From Cercophora sp. LCS_1 (lineage: Eukaryota > Ascomycota > Sordariomycetes > Sordariales > Lasiosphaeriaceae), in assembly GCA_036250225.1 (NCBI GenBank), contig JAPZLL010000075.1, forward strand, positions 17,148-81,147: a DNA stretch of 64,000 nucleotides, read 5' to 3'. The translations under genes and the position numbers were made by a program. Shown here piece after piece: positions 32,381-43,790 of the stretch. The notes under the pieces were generated by a model that was given only the letters and a program-made list of their open reading frames with translations, was not told the origin of the DNA and searched no databases. Numbering within the stretch: the stretch's first letter is position 1; each line of letters opens with the position of its first letter.

Positions 32381-35267
32381 ATGGGTTGGACGGGGTTCTT
32401 GGTTGCCTATCTCCTAGGCGGTATCACCTTCCTCCCGCTGATTGTTGCCGCCGTTTTTGCCCACGCCCACCTTACGCTTCCCTATCGCCCAGAGGTCGAG
32501 AATGCTGGCCCAGCTCCCGACGATCTCATCCAGCCAGGCGACGATGCCGACGCTCTCAAGGCGGCGCAGGGAGACAAGGATGCCAAGACCAAGGCGGTGC
32601 ACCATGAGGCAGACGTCGCAGCAGGATACTTTGCGGTGTGTCGCGAGTACACCCCAATGGGCATCAACGCCAAACCGATAGAGCGATCGACGCCTGTCGG
32701 GTCCGCCACCGTGGCCTCGCCGAGTCCAAGTGTCTACCAGACTATGTATCGGAGCATCTTCGACCGCAAGTCCACGCCGGGCCCCATTGACAACCACAAC
32801 GCCGTCAACCAGCGACCAAGGAAAGCCGGCAATGTGTTTTACGTCGTCCTGAGGTGTGTCCACCACCAAACCACGCACAATTCGGGCTAACAATTGTAGA
32901 CACGGCCATTTGATGCTCTTTGACGACGACGAGCAGCTCGAGGTGCGCCACGTCGTATCCCTCGCACACCACGACATCAGTATATACTCGGGAGAGGATG
33001 TGATCCCCGAAGGAGAGCTGTTTATCAAGCGGAATGCAATCTGCCTATCGAGGAAGACGGACGGACCCGAGCTCGGCCCCGACGGCCAGCTCTCCAAGCC
33101 CTTTTACCTGTTTTCGGAGAACTGCTCGGCCAAGGAGGACTTCTACTTTGCGCTCCTGCGAAACCAGGAGCAGAGCTTCTCGACGGAGAAGCGGGCGCCC
33201 TCACCCATCCAGTTTGATGTTAAGAACATCATCTCGCTGGTTCAGAAGCTGCATTCGTCCGAGGAACACATGCAGACAAGATGGCTCAACGCCATGATTG
33301 GCAGGATCTTCCTCGGGATCCACCAGACCAAAGACGTCGAGAACTTTATCCGCGAGAAACTGACCAAGAAAATCGCACGGGTCAAACGGCCTGCCTTTCT
33401 CTCACACATTGCCATCAAGGGGATCGACACCGGCAACGCGGCCCCGTACATTACGAATCCCCGTCTCAAGGACTTGACGGTAGAAGGCGAGTGCGGAATT
33501 GAAGCGGACGTGCGGTATACGGGCAATTTCCGGCTTGAAGTTGCTGCGACGGCACGAATCGACCTGGGGGCACGCTTCAAGGCGCGCGAGGTCAACATGG
33601 TCCTCGCCGTTGTGCTTCGAAAGCTCGAGGGGCACATGCTCATCAAGGTCAAGCCTCCGCCCAGCAATCGCCTGTGGGTGTCGTTCCAGCAGGCGCCAAA
33701 GATGGAGATGACCATTGAGCCCATTGTCAGCTCTCGTCAGATCACATACAACGTCATTCTTCGGCAGATCGAGAGTCGGATCAAGGAGGTCATCGCCGAG
33801 ACCCTCGTTCTGCCGTTTTGGGATGACACGCCCTTCTTCAACACGGAACACAAGAAGTGGAGAGGTGGCATCTTTCACGACGACACCGTCCAGTCGTCCA
33901 TCGACGTCGAAACCATCCTGGCCCAGGAAGGCGAGATGGACGACGAGGACGGCCACGCAGTCCAGGAACAAGACCTCCCGTCCATCGAAAAGAGCCACAG
34001 CGCCCCCGTGCTCGATGCCAAGCCGTCTATCGGTCTCTTTGGGAGACGCATGTCGAACAAAAGCAAGCCGGACTTGACGCCATCCCTGTCGGCGTCCACA
34101 ACAAGCATCGACCTCAAGACCGACAAGAACGATCTCAAGGAAGCCGTACCACGGTCTGTCCCGTCGGCCTCTTTCGTGCAGCCGCCCACAGCCATAGTAG
34201 GCACCGACGCGACGAACGCCGACATCTTTAAGCCGTCGTCATCGCCGCCAAACGAGAGTCCGGCAGCTTCGGCCATTGCAAACTTGTCGGCGAAACCAAC
34301 ACAAACTCCGGTTCCATCACCATTCAAACCTTACATCACTTCCAAGTCGAGTCGCTCATCCAACTCGTCTCAAGAAGCAATCGAGACGCCCAGCGACCTC
34401 GACACTACCCCACAGGCGCGACGAAACACAGCGTCGTCATCGGGGAGCCACGAAGACAGCGGCGCCAAGTCACCATCGTTGGCTTCTACCCGGGGCTCCA
34501 TCAAAAGCCAGACCGGGTCCATTACCAGGGGATTGTTTGGCCGACGTGATATCTCGGCCACCTCGCCGGTCCCCGGCTCACCAGTTGGTAACGACATGCA
34601 GAAGCGGACTGCCCTCGCCACCGTTTCCAACGTTGCCGCATCCGCAAAGCAGTGGGGATTGAGTGCTCTGCAGAGACATGCGAACAAGGGAGCGATGACG
34701 AAAGAGGGCCTTACCTCGCACAGCGAGCCACGGGATCTGAGCCAGCCCATGGGCCGTGGCCAGCCGTTACCTCCACCAGGCACGCCATTACCGATGCCTG
34801 ACGGGACGGTCCCCATCGCAGTACCCAGGCGGAAGCCAGTCGCCCCGCCGATCCTCGAGCATCCCGACAAGACCACAGAGCATCGCCCGGAACGGCGTCA
34901 TCCTGTCCCTCCGCCTCCCCTCCCCAAACGGAGACAGGCCCAGAGCGAGCAGGCCACCGGGGAGGATAACATGCTCGTCGTGGCAGCGCCCGCAGATTCT
35001 GAGCCAACGACACCGCTGAGCGGGTCACATAGTCCGTCATACATGCAGCCGTTCGTTGAGGACGCAGAGGAAATGCACTCCAGCGTGTTACTGGACGACA
35101 AGACGTCTAGCGAAGGGCAAAGCTCCGCTGAAGCAGGGAAACCTGTGGCGGATGACACCAGCAAGACCCAAGCAGAGCCTGCGGATGACGATGACTATTC
35201 GGCGTGGATGGACGACGCAGAACCTGAAGAGCCCGACGTCCAGCAGGTCAATCCGATCCAAGCTTAG
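32381..35267 (+). CDS. nvj2: ER membrane lipid-transfer protein with PH and SMP domains (Nvj2/TEX2 type)
   Basis: Tether and lipid carrier at ER contact sites; yeast Nvj2 moves ceramide from ER to Golgi. Exons 32381-32853 and 32900-35267 give 946 residues; the intron has donor GTGTGT, branch CTAAC and acceptor TAG. One N-terminal membrane helix (residues about 5-32, FLVAYLLGGITFLPLIVAAV) is followed by a PH-like region (about 145-250: NVFYVVLRHGHLMLFDDDE) and the SMP domain (about 260-470, from IQFDVKNIISLVQKL to ETLVLPFWDDTPFF). The second half is Ser/Pro-rich and probably disordered, with RPE.RHPVPPPPLPKR polyproline stretches that may bind SH3 proteins. Intact. Confidence 0.92.
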
Positions 35268-37111
35268 GGCAAGCTGCGTTCACGGGGAATATCGGTGGAT
35301 GGGGCATGAGGCGTTTTAGGGTTTGGAAACAGGCGTATGTAGTATGGTTGGTAGCATGGCCCGAGCGATGGAGTTTGGCTGAGTATACATACCCTTTTCT
35401 CTGCTGTTCCCAACACATGATTTCCAAGTCATTGTCCCCTATGTTGATGACCATCCGGCTGGCCATTGCTGTTGTCCGGGTCCGTGACCGTCTTTACCGC
35501 CGTCCAACTCCGTCCACCCAAGCTGTTCGCCAGGCCCATGACCGCTTCAGCGGACGCGTGGGCTACCTCATTGCAAGTTGTTCGACTGTCATTGCCTGCA
35601 TGCTGAGGCCTGTTTTACTTTTCCTGAGACACATCCTTCTTCCGCGATATCCCCGTCGACCGACGCGCGCTCGCTAGTTACTCATGATGAATTGGGCGTG
35701 TTTAGATTTCGAATACGCCCTCAATTTTTTTCTTTGAAAAAACAAAAAAAACATTGACAACTCCCACACCACGCTGTTTACGCGGTGGCAGGGATTCCTA
35801 AAGTCACGTGGAGGCACCAGTGTGCCAGAAACCAAAACGGGGTGCGCGAAAAACAGAGCTCAAGTTCACAGCCCAATTTTGCGTTGCGCCACCAGATGCA
35901 TCAAGGACGGGCCAAACAGAGATATCATACCATGGCAGTTAACTTGGTTCATCAATCGGGCCGTAACCGCCTCATCCAGCGTCTTCGTAATCATTCGTCG
36001 TCACTTGCCTGCTTCCCTGAATTATCCATCCGGCGGAACCACAGGCATTCAACACGGTGGCGTTCAACCACCCCTCCTCTTCCGTTCTTCCCTCAAGCGG
36101 CCCCCGCCCTTCCACCGAGCAATGGCAGGCAAGAATTCCCCGGGCGCACACAATGCGACTTCACACAAAGGTCGGGAGCTGCACCAAAATAGGTGCTTGG
36201 TGATCCCTCTGATCGTATTTCTCATGCGGCAAGGGCTCAATGGGTATGTCTCTGCAACCTGCAGTTGTTGGTTCAACCAATCTCGAGGTCCCTTAGTCGA
36301 GCCGACAGTGCTTGCCACCAATAGAAAGCCCTCCGAATTTCATCGGGGCTGTGGGCGGGTACAGCAAACGTCCAGATCTTGCATGGACAAGGTGCTCGTG
36401 CATGCGGGCGTTGCCAAACAAGTGACACACAGGCCCATCTTACAAAAAAGTCCTCATCACTATCCCCCTTGCTGTCGTGCTATCATGTACTTTTTGTACA
36501 GGGGTCAGCCATCCGGGCGGTTTTTGGCGGGGATCGGCCATTCAGTGCCACTCTTTTTTGGTCACCCACTTGCCAGGGATGCACCTTGGGCCGATCAGCG
36601 AATCCAAAGCAAGACATGCGAATCTAGAGCTTGAGCCAAGCGAGCCCTACACTTGGCGATGGTGCGTGATCCCACCACGCGCGCGGCGAGCACGTAGCTT
36701 TGCTGTCTCGCTCGGTTCCGTTTTCGTGTCGCCTGGAAGCCTTCTCATGTCACTTGGGACCTCCTTCCCTGGAGACTAATCCATCGCGGTCGGCCTTGCG
36801 CTATTCCAGTCGTGTTGACGCATGGGCAGTCTTTGGTGTTGGGAGGCAGATGTGAAAAACTGCTCAGAAGAAGGAAACATATGGGCGTCATGGCCGCAGC
36901 GAGCACCTGCAGATGGCTGGCCTCCCTGCACCTGATTCGCGACATCAGCGCTCACGTAACGGAATGTGACCTTTTGTCTCAGAAATCTCGCCGTGGGCTG
37001 TGGACAGGATTTGGAAAAAGGAAGTTGGGGAGCGAGGCATCACATCCACCTGCCTCCTCAGCGCCAAACTTGACTCTGTCGTTGTCCCTTATAACCAGTG
37101 GAGCCCATGGG
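35268..37111. other. Gene-poor region
   Basis: Open stretches on both strands without domains, good starts or splice pattern. A poly-T/poly-A tract lies at about 35726-35752. Nothing else recognised. Confidence 0.5.
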
Positions 37112-37255
37112 GCAACGTCTCCCTGTTCACCCACATCTTCCTGATCACCCACATCTCCCTGTTCACCCACGTCTCCCTGATCATCCACATCTCCCTGATC
37201 ACCCACATCTCTCTGATCACCCACGTCTCCCTGTTCACCCACATCTCCCTAGCAA
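37112..37255 (+). repeat. 18-bp minisatellite in the leader of the F-box gene
   Basis: About eight imperfect 18-bp units alternating between CTGTTCACCCACATCTCC and CTGATCACCCACATCTCC. Lies 25-170 bp upstream of the F-box protein ATG, so it is probably transcribed in the 5' UTR or is part of the promoter. Confidence 0.8.
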
Positions 37256-37279
37256 CTTCAGCATCCACTCCAAGGAACC

Positions 37280-38397
37280 ATGGAACACGCACTGGAAAGG
37301 ATCCCCGCTAAACATAGGCGGTCGCTCCGCAGCCAAGCCCCGAAGAAGAACGCCTGGAATCCACTGTTCCAGGCACAGGCCGCCCCTATCCGCGCTCTTC
37401 CGCGAGGTTACGGGATGCCGCCGCCGTCCTTCCGGCCAACTCACAGGATGCCGCCGCCGCCCTTCTCGCCGAGTTACGGGATGCCGTCGTCGTCCCTCTC
37501 GCCGGGTTACGGGATGCCGTCGTCGTCCTTCTCGCCGGGTTACGGGATGGTGTCGCCGCCCGTCCCGCCGAGTTACGGGATGGTGTCGCCGCCCGTCCCG
37601 CCGAGTTACGGGATGCTGCCGTCCTTCCCTCGCTTTGTTCAGCAGGCCTACCAGGAGCCGAAGCGGGTGCCCTTACTCGCAACCTCAGACTTCCCGTCGA
37701 ATGTTCTCAGCAAAATCGTCAGCCACCTGGGCTATCTGGACGTCATTCGGCTTGCTCAAACAAACCGATGGCTTCACGATCACGTCAAGCCTGACGAGGT
37801 GGACGCCGGGAAGAAGGGAGAGTTCATTCTGAACGCTGATATAGGATACAAGAAGTGCAGCCCCAGGCAAACCATAAGACAGTATTGCCCCGACTTCCTG
37901 GCATGCTATCACTGCTTCAGGATCAAGGGATATGCAGAGTTTGAGCGCCCCCAATACCCAAGCGACAAGGTCGACAGATTTGCAACCGAGGCGACAAGCA
38001 GCGCCGCAGTTGCGCCGCTACAAGCACCGACGCACCTCAAACTCAACCCTTTCTACGATCCCTCCATCACGGCAACTAGCCTTGCCAAATTACGCCCAAA
38101 GGCACCCGTCCGTCTGGCACCCTCGCCGCTAGCCCAAAGAACGTGGGGTATTCGTCGATTTTGCATCCCTTGCGGAGTGCGGAAGGGCTACTATGGACGG
38201 ATGACTGTGATCGATGTGCAAGGTGACACGCCAGGGAGGAGGCCGGCAAACAAGTGGACGTGCAGATGCCCGTGCGTCACAAACACCGCCCTCCAACCTT
38301 CATCAACGTGGCTAACTACTTGAGCAGCAGGAAGGTACACAGGGGGAAGCCGGCTATTCGCTGCAGGGATTGCAAAGCTTACAAGCCCGCTGTTTAG
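37280..38397 (+). CDS. F-box protein with N-terminal 11-residue repeats and C-terminal zinc-ribbon-like end
   Basis: Exons 37280-38271 and 38328-38397 give 353 residues. The intron (donor GTGCGT, branch CTAAC, acceptor CAG) replaces a frame that ends early and adds RKVHRGKPAIRCRDCKAYK. Residues 43-119 are seven 11-residue repeats of the form GYGMPSSSFSP. The F-box follows at about 136-170 (DFPSNVLSKIVSHLGYLDVI, LAQTNRWLHDHV). Cys pairs CYHC, FCIPC, CRC and CRDC could form zinc sites. F-box proteins are substrate receptors of SCF ubiquitin ligases; the substrate here is unknown. Such F-box genes with Cys-rich tails are common and fast-evolving in ascomycetes. Confidence 0.8.
37406..37636 (+). 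repeat. 33-bp coding minisatellite (seven units)
   Basis: Seven 33-bp units within the F-box gene, in frame, encoding (G/S/T)(Y/H)(G/R)M followed by Pro/Ser/Phe residues. Units 5 and 6 are almost identical, which suggests recent expansion. Confidence 0.85.
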
Positions 38398-40278
38398 GAT
38401 GCAACGGTTGGTCAGGATTGAACTCAAGCATGTTATCTCTCTATATTCTCAAAATCAGTCGCGCGAACCCCGTCATCATTTGCTTGGAACTGTTGGATGG
38501 ACGTAAACGGAAATGAAAGGACCCAAATGCAAAACTTTGAGTGGAAAACTTGCTGTGATGTGCCTCGGCGGATTTGATTTGCAGTGGGAAAGAGCGTGCT
38601 CCATGAGTTCCTGCCATGAATGGACTCAAGCGTAGAGACCGGAAAGGAAAATGTCCGTTTCCGAAATTTCACGGCCCAGGCTTACGTAACCCACCATTGG
38701 CCAGCGCAACGGATCACATTTTCATTCAAATTTTCGCCAGTCCTGGGGTCTGAAGTTGAAATTTCGCAAGCCCGATGCGTGAAAGGAAGTTTCCGACCTC
38801 TGCTCAAGCGAAACTCTACTTCGTCGGCAGGTCAGTAATTCCGACCACCGAGGCACGCCCAACCAAGTAAGGCCTCGAAGCCGATCGCACTCCCCGCGAC
38901 GACAACTGCAGATGAGATGCGAAGCACACCGTCATTGGCAGCAGGACATCGCAAAGCAGCACGCCGACGCGACAACCACGATCGAGAGCAAAAATAGACG
39001 CGGGTCGTCCGGACCACGGCACGATAGATGAAGGTTCGTTGCCCTATACCAGCGAGGCTATAACTTGGTTGTCTCGTGTTTTTTTGGAGGACGACGAGCA
39101 TGATTTATCTGCCATGGAGCATTTGGGCTTACCACCGTTGATATACAGGTTACCAGGAACACCCGCCAGGCTAATACGGAGGCTGAACTACAAACGCCCC
39201 ATCCTTCGTCATGCACCTCTTGCAATGCGATGCAACGTTCTACAAATGCAGGTCCGTCCGAGAAGGGAAGGAATCGAGATGGTGAGGTAATCTACGGGTC
39301 TGTTTCTTCCGGTTTGGGAAAAACAGAAGAAAACAAGGTGCGATTGGACCGTCTAGGGTAAATCCTATTCGCTTCGTGCGCATGTCTATGGCCTGGGTCC
39401 TATCGACTGGAGGGCAGGGCTTGATGCTCCGAAATCTTGACGGCTTGCCGATCCCAGCAGCCACACCTTGTTTTCAAAGCCCTTGCTCGCGGCCCTGCCA
39501 AGACGGTTCTCGAATGTGGCTCAATATCGCTAGAAAACGTCTCGCCTGCGAGTTGATTCAGATGAGTCTGCAGCATGAAAGCTGAGCTCGAAGCGAGAGG
39601 ACTTTTGGGACGACTTCCAAAGCGTCGGGACGCACAAGATCCGTTTGCGATCAATCGCCTGAACCGAGTCCCGGGCGACAGCGTTGTCGCGCACGCAGCC
39701 CTATCGCATCGCGACGCGCTCCCCGCCGTCGATCCGTTCGTCCATGGTACGCTGCCGCGGCTCCGGAGTTGTGGCGTCTGCAGGACATGGTAGCTTCGAT
39801 CCATGTTCGACCAGCGTCGCATCCGGGTTCTGTGTGACGTAGAGGCGGGCGGGGCGGGCGAGCTAGCGGCTCCGGAATCAATATCAGGTGAGAATAATAC
39901 TATCATGGCCACAAAGACGCGCTGACGGCGATATAGGTCCAGCATTGACCACTGGTATCCTCCGCGACAAGTGGATCGCACCGGGATGCAGGGCTGTCTC
40001 CTGCCAGACCGGGACAGGAAGCGTTGCTCCAGGAATTTGCAAGCAATTAAGTTTACCTTATCCCGATATGGCCCCCATCTTGACATCCTGGGGAAGGAAC
40101 GTCAGTTCAACCGGCGATCCTCTTGGGATGGACTATCAGACGGGTATATAACGCCCCTATCGACCAACAAGAAGCAGATGACCACTCTGCAAGACCACAG
40201 CTCAAGATCGCCATCGACAGGTCTGTCCCGCTGCGACTTACTAGCTCTAGGCTAACTGTTTGTAGGGAACAAATCACA
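38398..40278. other. Gene-poor region and promoter of the cysteine-rich gene
   Basis: Nothing coding is recognised between 38.4 and 40.1 kb. A TATA-like box is at 40145-40151, and a probable 5'-UTR intron at 40221-40265 (GTCTGT donor, CTAAC branch, TAG acceptor) precedes the ATG at 40279. Confidence 0.5.
40145..40151 (+). promoter_or_regulatory. TATA box of the secreted cysteine-rich protein gene
   Basis: TATATAA 128 bp upstream of the ATG. With the probable 45-nt leader intron (40221-40265), the mature leader would be short. Confidence 0.5.
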
Positions 40279-40857
40279 ATGCATATCCTCTCTCTCCTCG
40301 TCTTCTCCACCCTCGCCCTGTCCCAAACTACCCCCTGCCCGACGGCAACCCGAACCATCCAGAATCGTGGATGCGGCAAGGAATGTCCGTTTTCCGACTG
40401 CAATTTCACCTCGACCGTGCGCAACCCATGCGGCTGTCCGGCGTCGGTGCCAACGGCGACGCTCATCGCCCCCTGCGAGGCCGACTGCCCCTACCAGGGC
40501 TGCGGTATCGAGTTTCGCACATCGCAGCTCGCATGCCCCACGACGTCTAGCACGCGCCGCCAACCAGTCCCTCCGAGGCCTACTTCGACAACAAGCACGA
40601 CGCAAACAAGAGTCGTCACGAGCGTGGTAACGCTGCCGCCAGTGACAAGGACGACACCGTGTCCGACGGTCACGAGAACCACAAGCCCTGCCGACTGCCC
40701 GGCCATCCGATGCCCGGTTCCGACGTGTCAGGTTCGGTCTAGCTTGGTGATCCCATGCAGCTGCACCCCCAAGACCCTCCTGTATGTCCAAGGATGTGCC
40801 ACTGCGTGCCCTGGGGGGTGTTTGACAAGGAGCGAGACCATCAGTGCTACTTGCTAG
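40279..40857 (+). CDS. Secreted cysteine-rich two-module protein
   Basis: 192 residues, single coding exon. A signal peptide is evident (MHILSLLVFSTLALSQ). The mature part has two related Cys-rich modules, each opening with PCPT.TRT: the first (about 20-85) with CGKECPFSDC, CGCP, CEADCPYQGC; the second (about 135-190) with CPAIRCPVPTC, CSC, CATACPGGC. They are joined by a Thr/Ser/Pro linker likely to be O-glycosylated. No GPI signal or known domain was seen. Small secreted Cys-rich proteins of this kind in fungi are often cell-wall or host-interaction proteins; a function cannot be given. Confidence 0.75.
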   Translation: MHILSLLVFSTLALSQTTPCPTATRTIQNRGCGKECPFSDCNFTSTVRNPCGCPASVPTATLIAPCEADCPYQGCGIEFRTSQLACPTTSSTRRQPVPPRPTSTTSTTQTRVVTSVVTLPPVTRTTPCPTVTRTTSPADCPAIRCPVPTCQVRSSLVIPCSCTPKTLLYVQGCATACPGGCLTRSETISATC

Positions 40858-41308
40858 TTTGTTATGCTACGATAGTAGACGTGTGGATAAGAGTTCGTTC
40901 TCAATGTCAGTTGATACGTGTGTCCCAGGGTTTACAGCATCAGAACCGTTACCAAATCAAGCAAACTATCAATCAGCATCGCTCGCCTGAAGTTTACAGT
41001 GCCCATCCTGCAATCATGCACACACCCAGTCATGGTGAACTCGAAGTTGAGGCAATCATGTATTAAATATGGTATGGAGAGTCCCATTGACCTGGTCCTA
41101 AAACTCCTCCCATCCCTGGTTCCTCCCACCCATCCCTTCCACATTGCCATTACATCTTCTCCAAGGTGTGGCAAGGGCTGCCGCGATGCTCTTGACGACT
41201 GGGATACTCCACCGATGCAGAGTTCAAGCTCCCCGGACACGTCTACCACACTGGGCAGAGAGAATCCTACCTCGGCGTCGAGCCAAACACTGCGCCGGCT
41301 GTACGCCA
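40858..41308. other. Intergenic region
   Basis: Plus-strand frame 41070-41358 is open but lacks a family match and changes frame at about 41350. Nothing firm. Confidence 0.4.
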
Positions 41309-41584
41309 ATGAGCCCTCCTTCGTCAGGGAGCGTCAATTCGCACACCCGAGACTTTGAGGCCAAGCTCAGCAAAAGGATCAGGGGCGACATGCCCGGCAC
41401 GCCGGCGACCGGCTCAACCTTTGACGAGGTTGAACAGGAGAGAGAGGCCCAGCCTGAAGGAGAGGAGGTGCGCGAGGTTCAGAAGCTCGCCAAATTCCTT
41501 CGCCCGCGAGACTATTTCCTTCGCTCCAGGATGAAAAGCGGTAAACGTGTGTTGCGTGGTAAACAGGGCGCACCGTCGGCGTAG
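41309..41584 (+). CDS. Small hypothetical protein, weak
   Basis: ATG 41309, 91 residues, starting MSPPSSGSVNSHTRDFEAKL, acidic helical middle (FDEVEQEREAQPEGEEVREV) and basic end. Composition looks protein-like and the start is a true ATG. There is no family match and the 3' part could be intronic (GGTAAAC at about 41539). It could also be the remnant of a longer gene whose upstream part is in another frame. Confidence 0.3.
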   Translation: MSPPSSGSVNSHTRDFEAKLSKRIRGDMPGTPATGSTFDEVEQEREAQPEGEEVREVQKLAKFLRPRDYFLRSRMKSGKRVLRGKQGAPSA

Positions 41585-42619
41585 CAGCAGTCTTCTCACA
41601 CCCAGTCCACCCGTGATGCGGGCTGTCAGGGTCGTCAGCCGCCGGACCATCCTGGCCAGCCGGGTCTTGCACGTACCGCATCAACCCGTCGACGTAAGCC
41701 CTCCGTGCTGTCATGCATCTTGTCCCTGGGTGCGCATCTTTCGCTCGGTTCTCGCGCGGGTGGTTGGTTCCCGCGCAGAGCTCGTCAAGCCGGCGTCTCT
41801 TCACCGGCGGATGCTGGCGGTCTTCCCTTGCCGCTCGCAAAAGGCGGTGGGAGGGAAATGGCGGTTGGGTAACCAATTGGGGAGATGCGGTGCGCCGCAC
41901 CCGTTATTTCTTTCTTCGTGGGTGCTTCGTACTCCAAGGGGTGGTGGCACGCCGCCGCCAAGGATGCGTATTTTGGGGTTGCAAACACAGCGTTGCGTGG
42001 TTCCTAACCGTCCGGTATTTTCCAGCAGGCGTACCGTATGATGTCTGAAGGCATGCAGAACATTCCCTGATCCCTGGGGGAGGTGGCGCAAGGTCGGTCG
42101 AGAAGATCTGCCTCGTCCGCTGGAGTCGGTGAGTGGTGGTCTTGGGATGAAACCTGCAGTTCGCGATGAAGACTTACGAACCGAGAGGTTCTGATACGGC
42201 CCTTCGGAGCTTCCGAGCCTAGCGACACCGCCTGCACGGTGAGGGCGATGCGATGCTTGACGTTTGGCGCCGACGTGATCCTCGACGCGTCGGCCTTGCG
42301 AGACTGAAGACAGTAGTCCTCCTAGGAAAACACATACACAACAACGTGGGGGTGCTCGACGGCCGCCGTGTTCTCGACCTCCTGCACCGTGATGAGCCGC
42401 AAAGCGGCAGCCAAAGACGACCCGGGTTGGTGCCGCCGAACCGGCATTCATCGCGGGCACCGGCGGGCCCAACCGAGGCAGGCAAACAGATCGAGTTCCG
42501 AGTCCCGGGTTGCGCTGCCAACGGTGTGTAATTGTCTGAAGAAGGAAAGGTAGAATCTCTGGCGCTGGCGCCGGCAACTGGTGATTTGTGTCCCTGGATT
42601 CCGGCGCGCAGGCGCTGAG
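41585..42619. other. Gene-poor region before the inverted repeat copy
   Basis: Long GC-rich open stretches on both strands overlap each other and show no domain or splice pattern. No gene called. Confidence 0.45.
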
Positions 42620-43790
42620 GGCATCGCCGCCCCATGACCGCGAGTGAATTGACTGCGAGTGAATTGACCGTGAGTGAATTAACTGGTAGTGCCCCACAGG
42701 TGTATTTGCAGGGGTATCCGCAGGGGTATCCGCAGGGGTATTTGTTTCACAGGCTGCGCCGGCGCTTTCTCTCCTCCTCCTCCCACAGCAACCAAATACC
42801 AGACTCACCCCCCCTCCGGTAACGACCACCCTCCAGTAACGACCACCCTCCGGTAACAATCGCGCTCCGGTGACGACCACACAAGATTAGATCGCAAGGC
42901 CTGACAATTCACTTAACCAGCCCCACATAATCTGGTCTTTAAAACCTTCAACCAAAATGGCGTCTTTCCTCACGCATCTTTCTTCAGCTTTCCATGAGGG
43001 TAGTCTGGGGCAAGACGAGATTGCTGCCAAAATGCTGGACCCAACCATTATCTGTAAGCCCTTTTTTTCTTTTTACCTCTTGCATCTTATTGCTGATGAT
43101 TTTAATGCTAGGCCACGCAGCACCGGCCGATCAAGGTTTTGATTTCGTCATGGAAGTATCCGGCAGCAAAGTCAAAGTCAAAACGAATAGCCAGAACACC
43201 GACGAACTTTATCGTTCCGTCATGGAATCAATGTTGGAGACGCAACGGCAGCATCGGAGTGCAAGGGAGGCTACCGTCCATAGTAGCATTGCTGCGCTTG
43301 TCCTTGGCGGCATTGCTGGCCTCGCCGTTTAGCGAATGGCTGGCCGCCAGGCCCCCAAGGCAGTGGTACCATTTGCAGTGTGTTTTTCCTACCTTCTTTA
43401 GCTCGGAAACTAATCAGCATTTCAGGCCAAGGTCAACGCAACCAAGGTCAATGCAGCCAGACCGACGATCCCGCGCGACGCACTGCGGCCTTACCGCGCC
43501 AGATGGAACAGCAACAAGAAGTAGAGGTCCTCTTCTCTTCTTCCGATTTTCCGATCGACTTCCCGACCGTTTCCACTCAACTTTAGCCTCTCTCCCGTTA
43601 GTCTCCCCTCCATCTCCCCTCAACATCAACTTTTGGGGGTCCACGGATCGCCAAGGTATGGATACAATATCTGGGCAACTATGGGGATTGGATTGGGAGG
43701 GCATGTGCATTACAGCTTAGCACAGCATAGCACAGCATAGCACAGCATAGCAAGTGGAATGGACCAAAAAATTCGGGCAATTCTGGTACG
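42620..43790 (+). repeat. Inverted, dispersed fourth copy of the left-edge repeat unit
   Basis: Opposite orientation to the array at 1-4.1 kb. Begins with 15-bp repeats (GAATTGACTGCGAGT type), a CAGGGGTATCCG 12-bp triplet repeat at about 42711-42745, the GTAACGACCACCCTCC stretch, then the gene, and ends after the TAGCACAGCA microsatellite (about 43719-43752) at GGACCAAAAAATTCGGGCAATTCT. About 300 bp of distal flank present in units A-C are missing. Confidence 0.8.
42957..43524 (+). pseudogene. Repeat-borne small TM protein, copy D (one nonsense codon)
   Basis: Exons 42957-43053, 43112-43377 and 43426-43524, with introns at the same places as in copies A and B (donors GTAAGC and GTGTGT, CTGAT and CTAAT branches, TAG and CAG acceptors). 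The frame is intact except for TAG at 43330-43332 in the membrane span, where copies A-C have TGG (Trp). This is a G-to-A change in a TpG context, the complement of a RIP-type CpA to TpA. Beyond it the third exon still reads open to its own stop. The stop falls within the hydrophobic segment, so a truncated product would lose part of the span and the basic tail. Confidence 0.7.

Noticed and set aside
41801..42880. Minus-strand 359-residue open frame
   Set aside because: Runs across the flank of the repeat copy and its simple repeats; no domain, and its sense matches no other copy.
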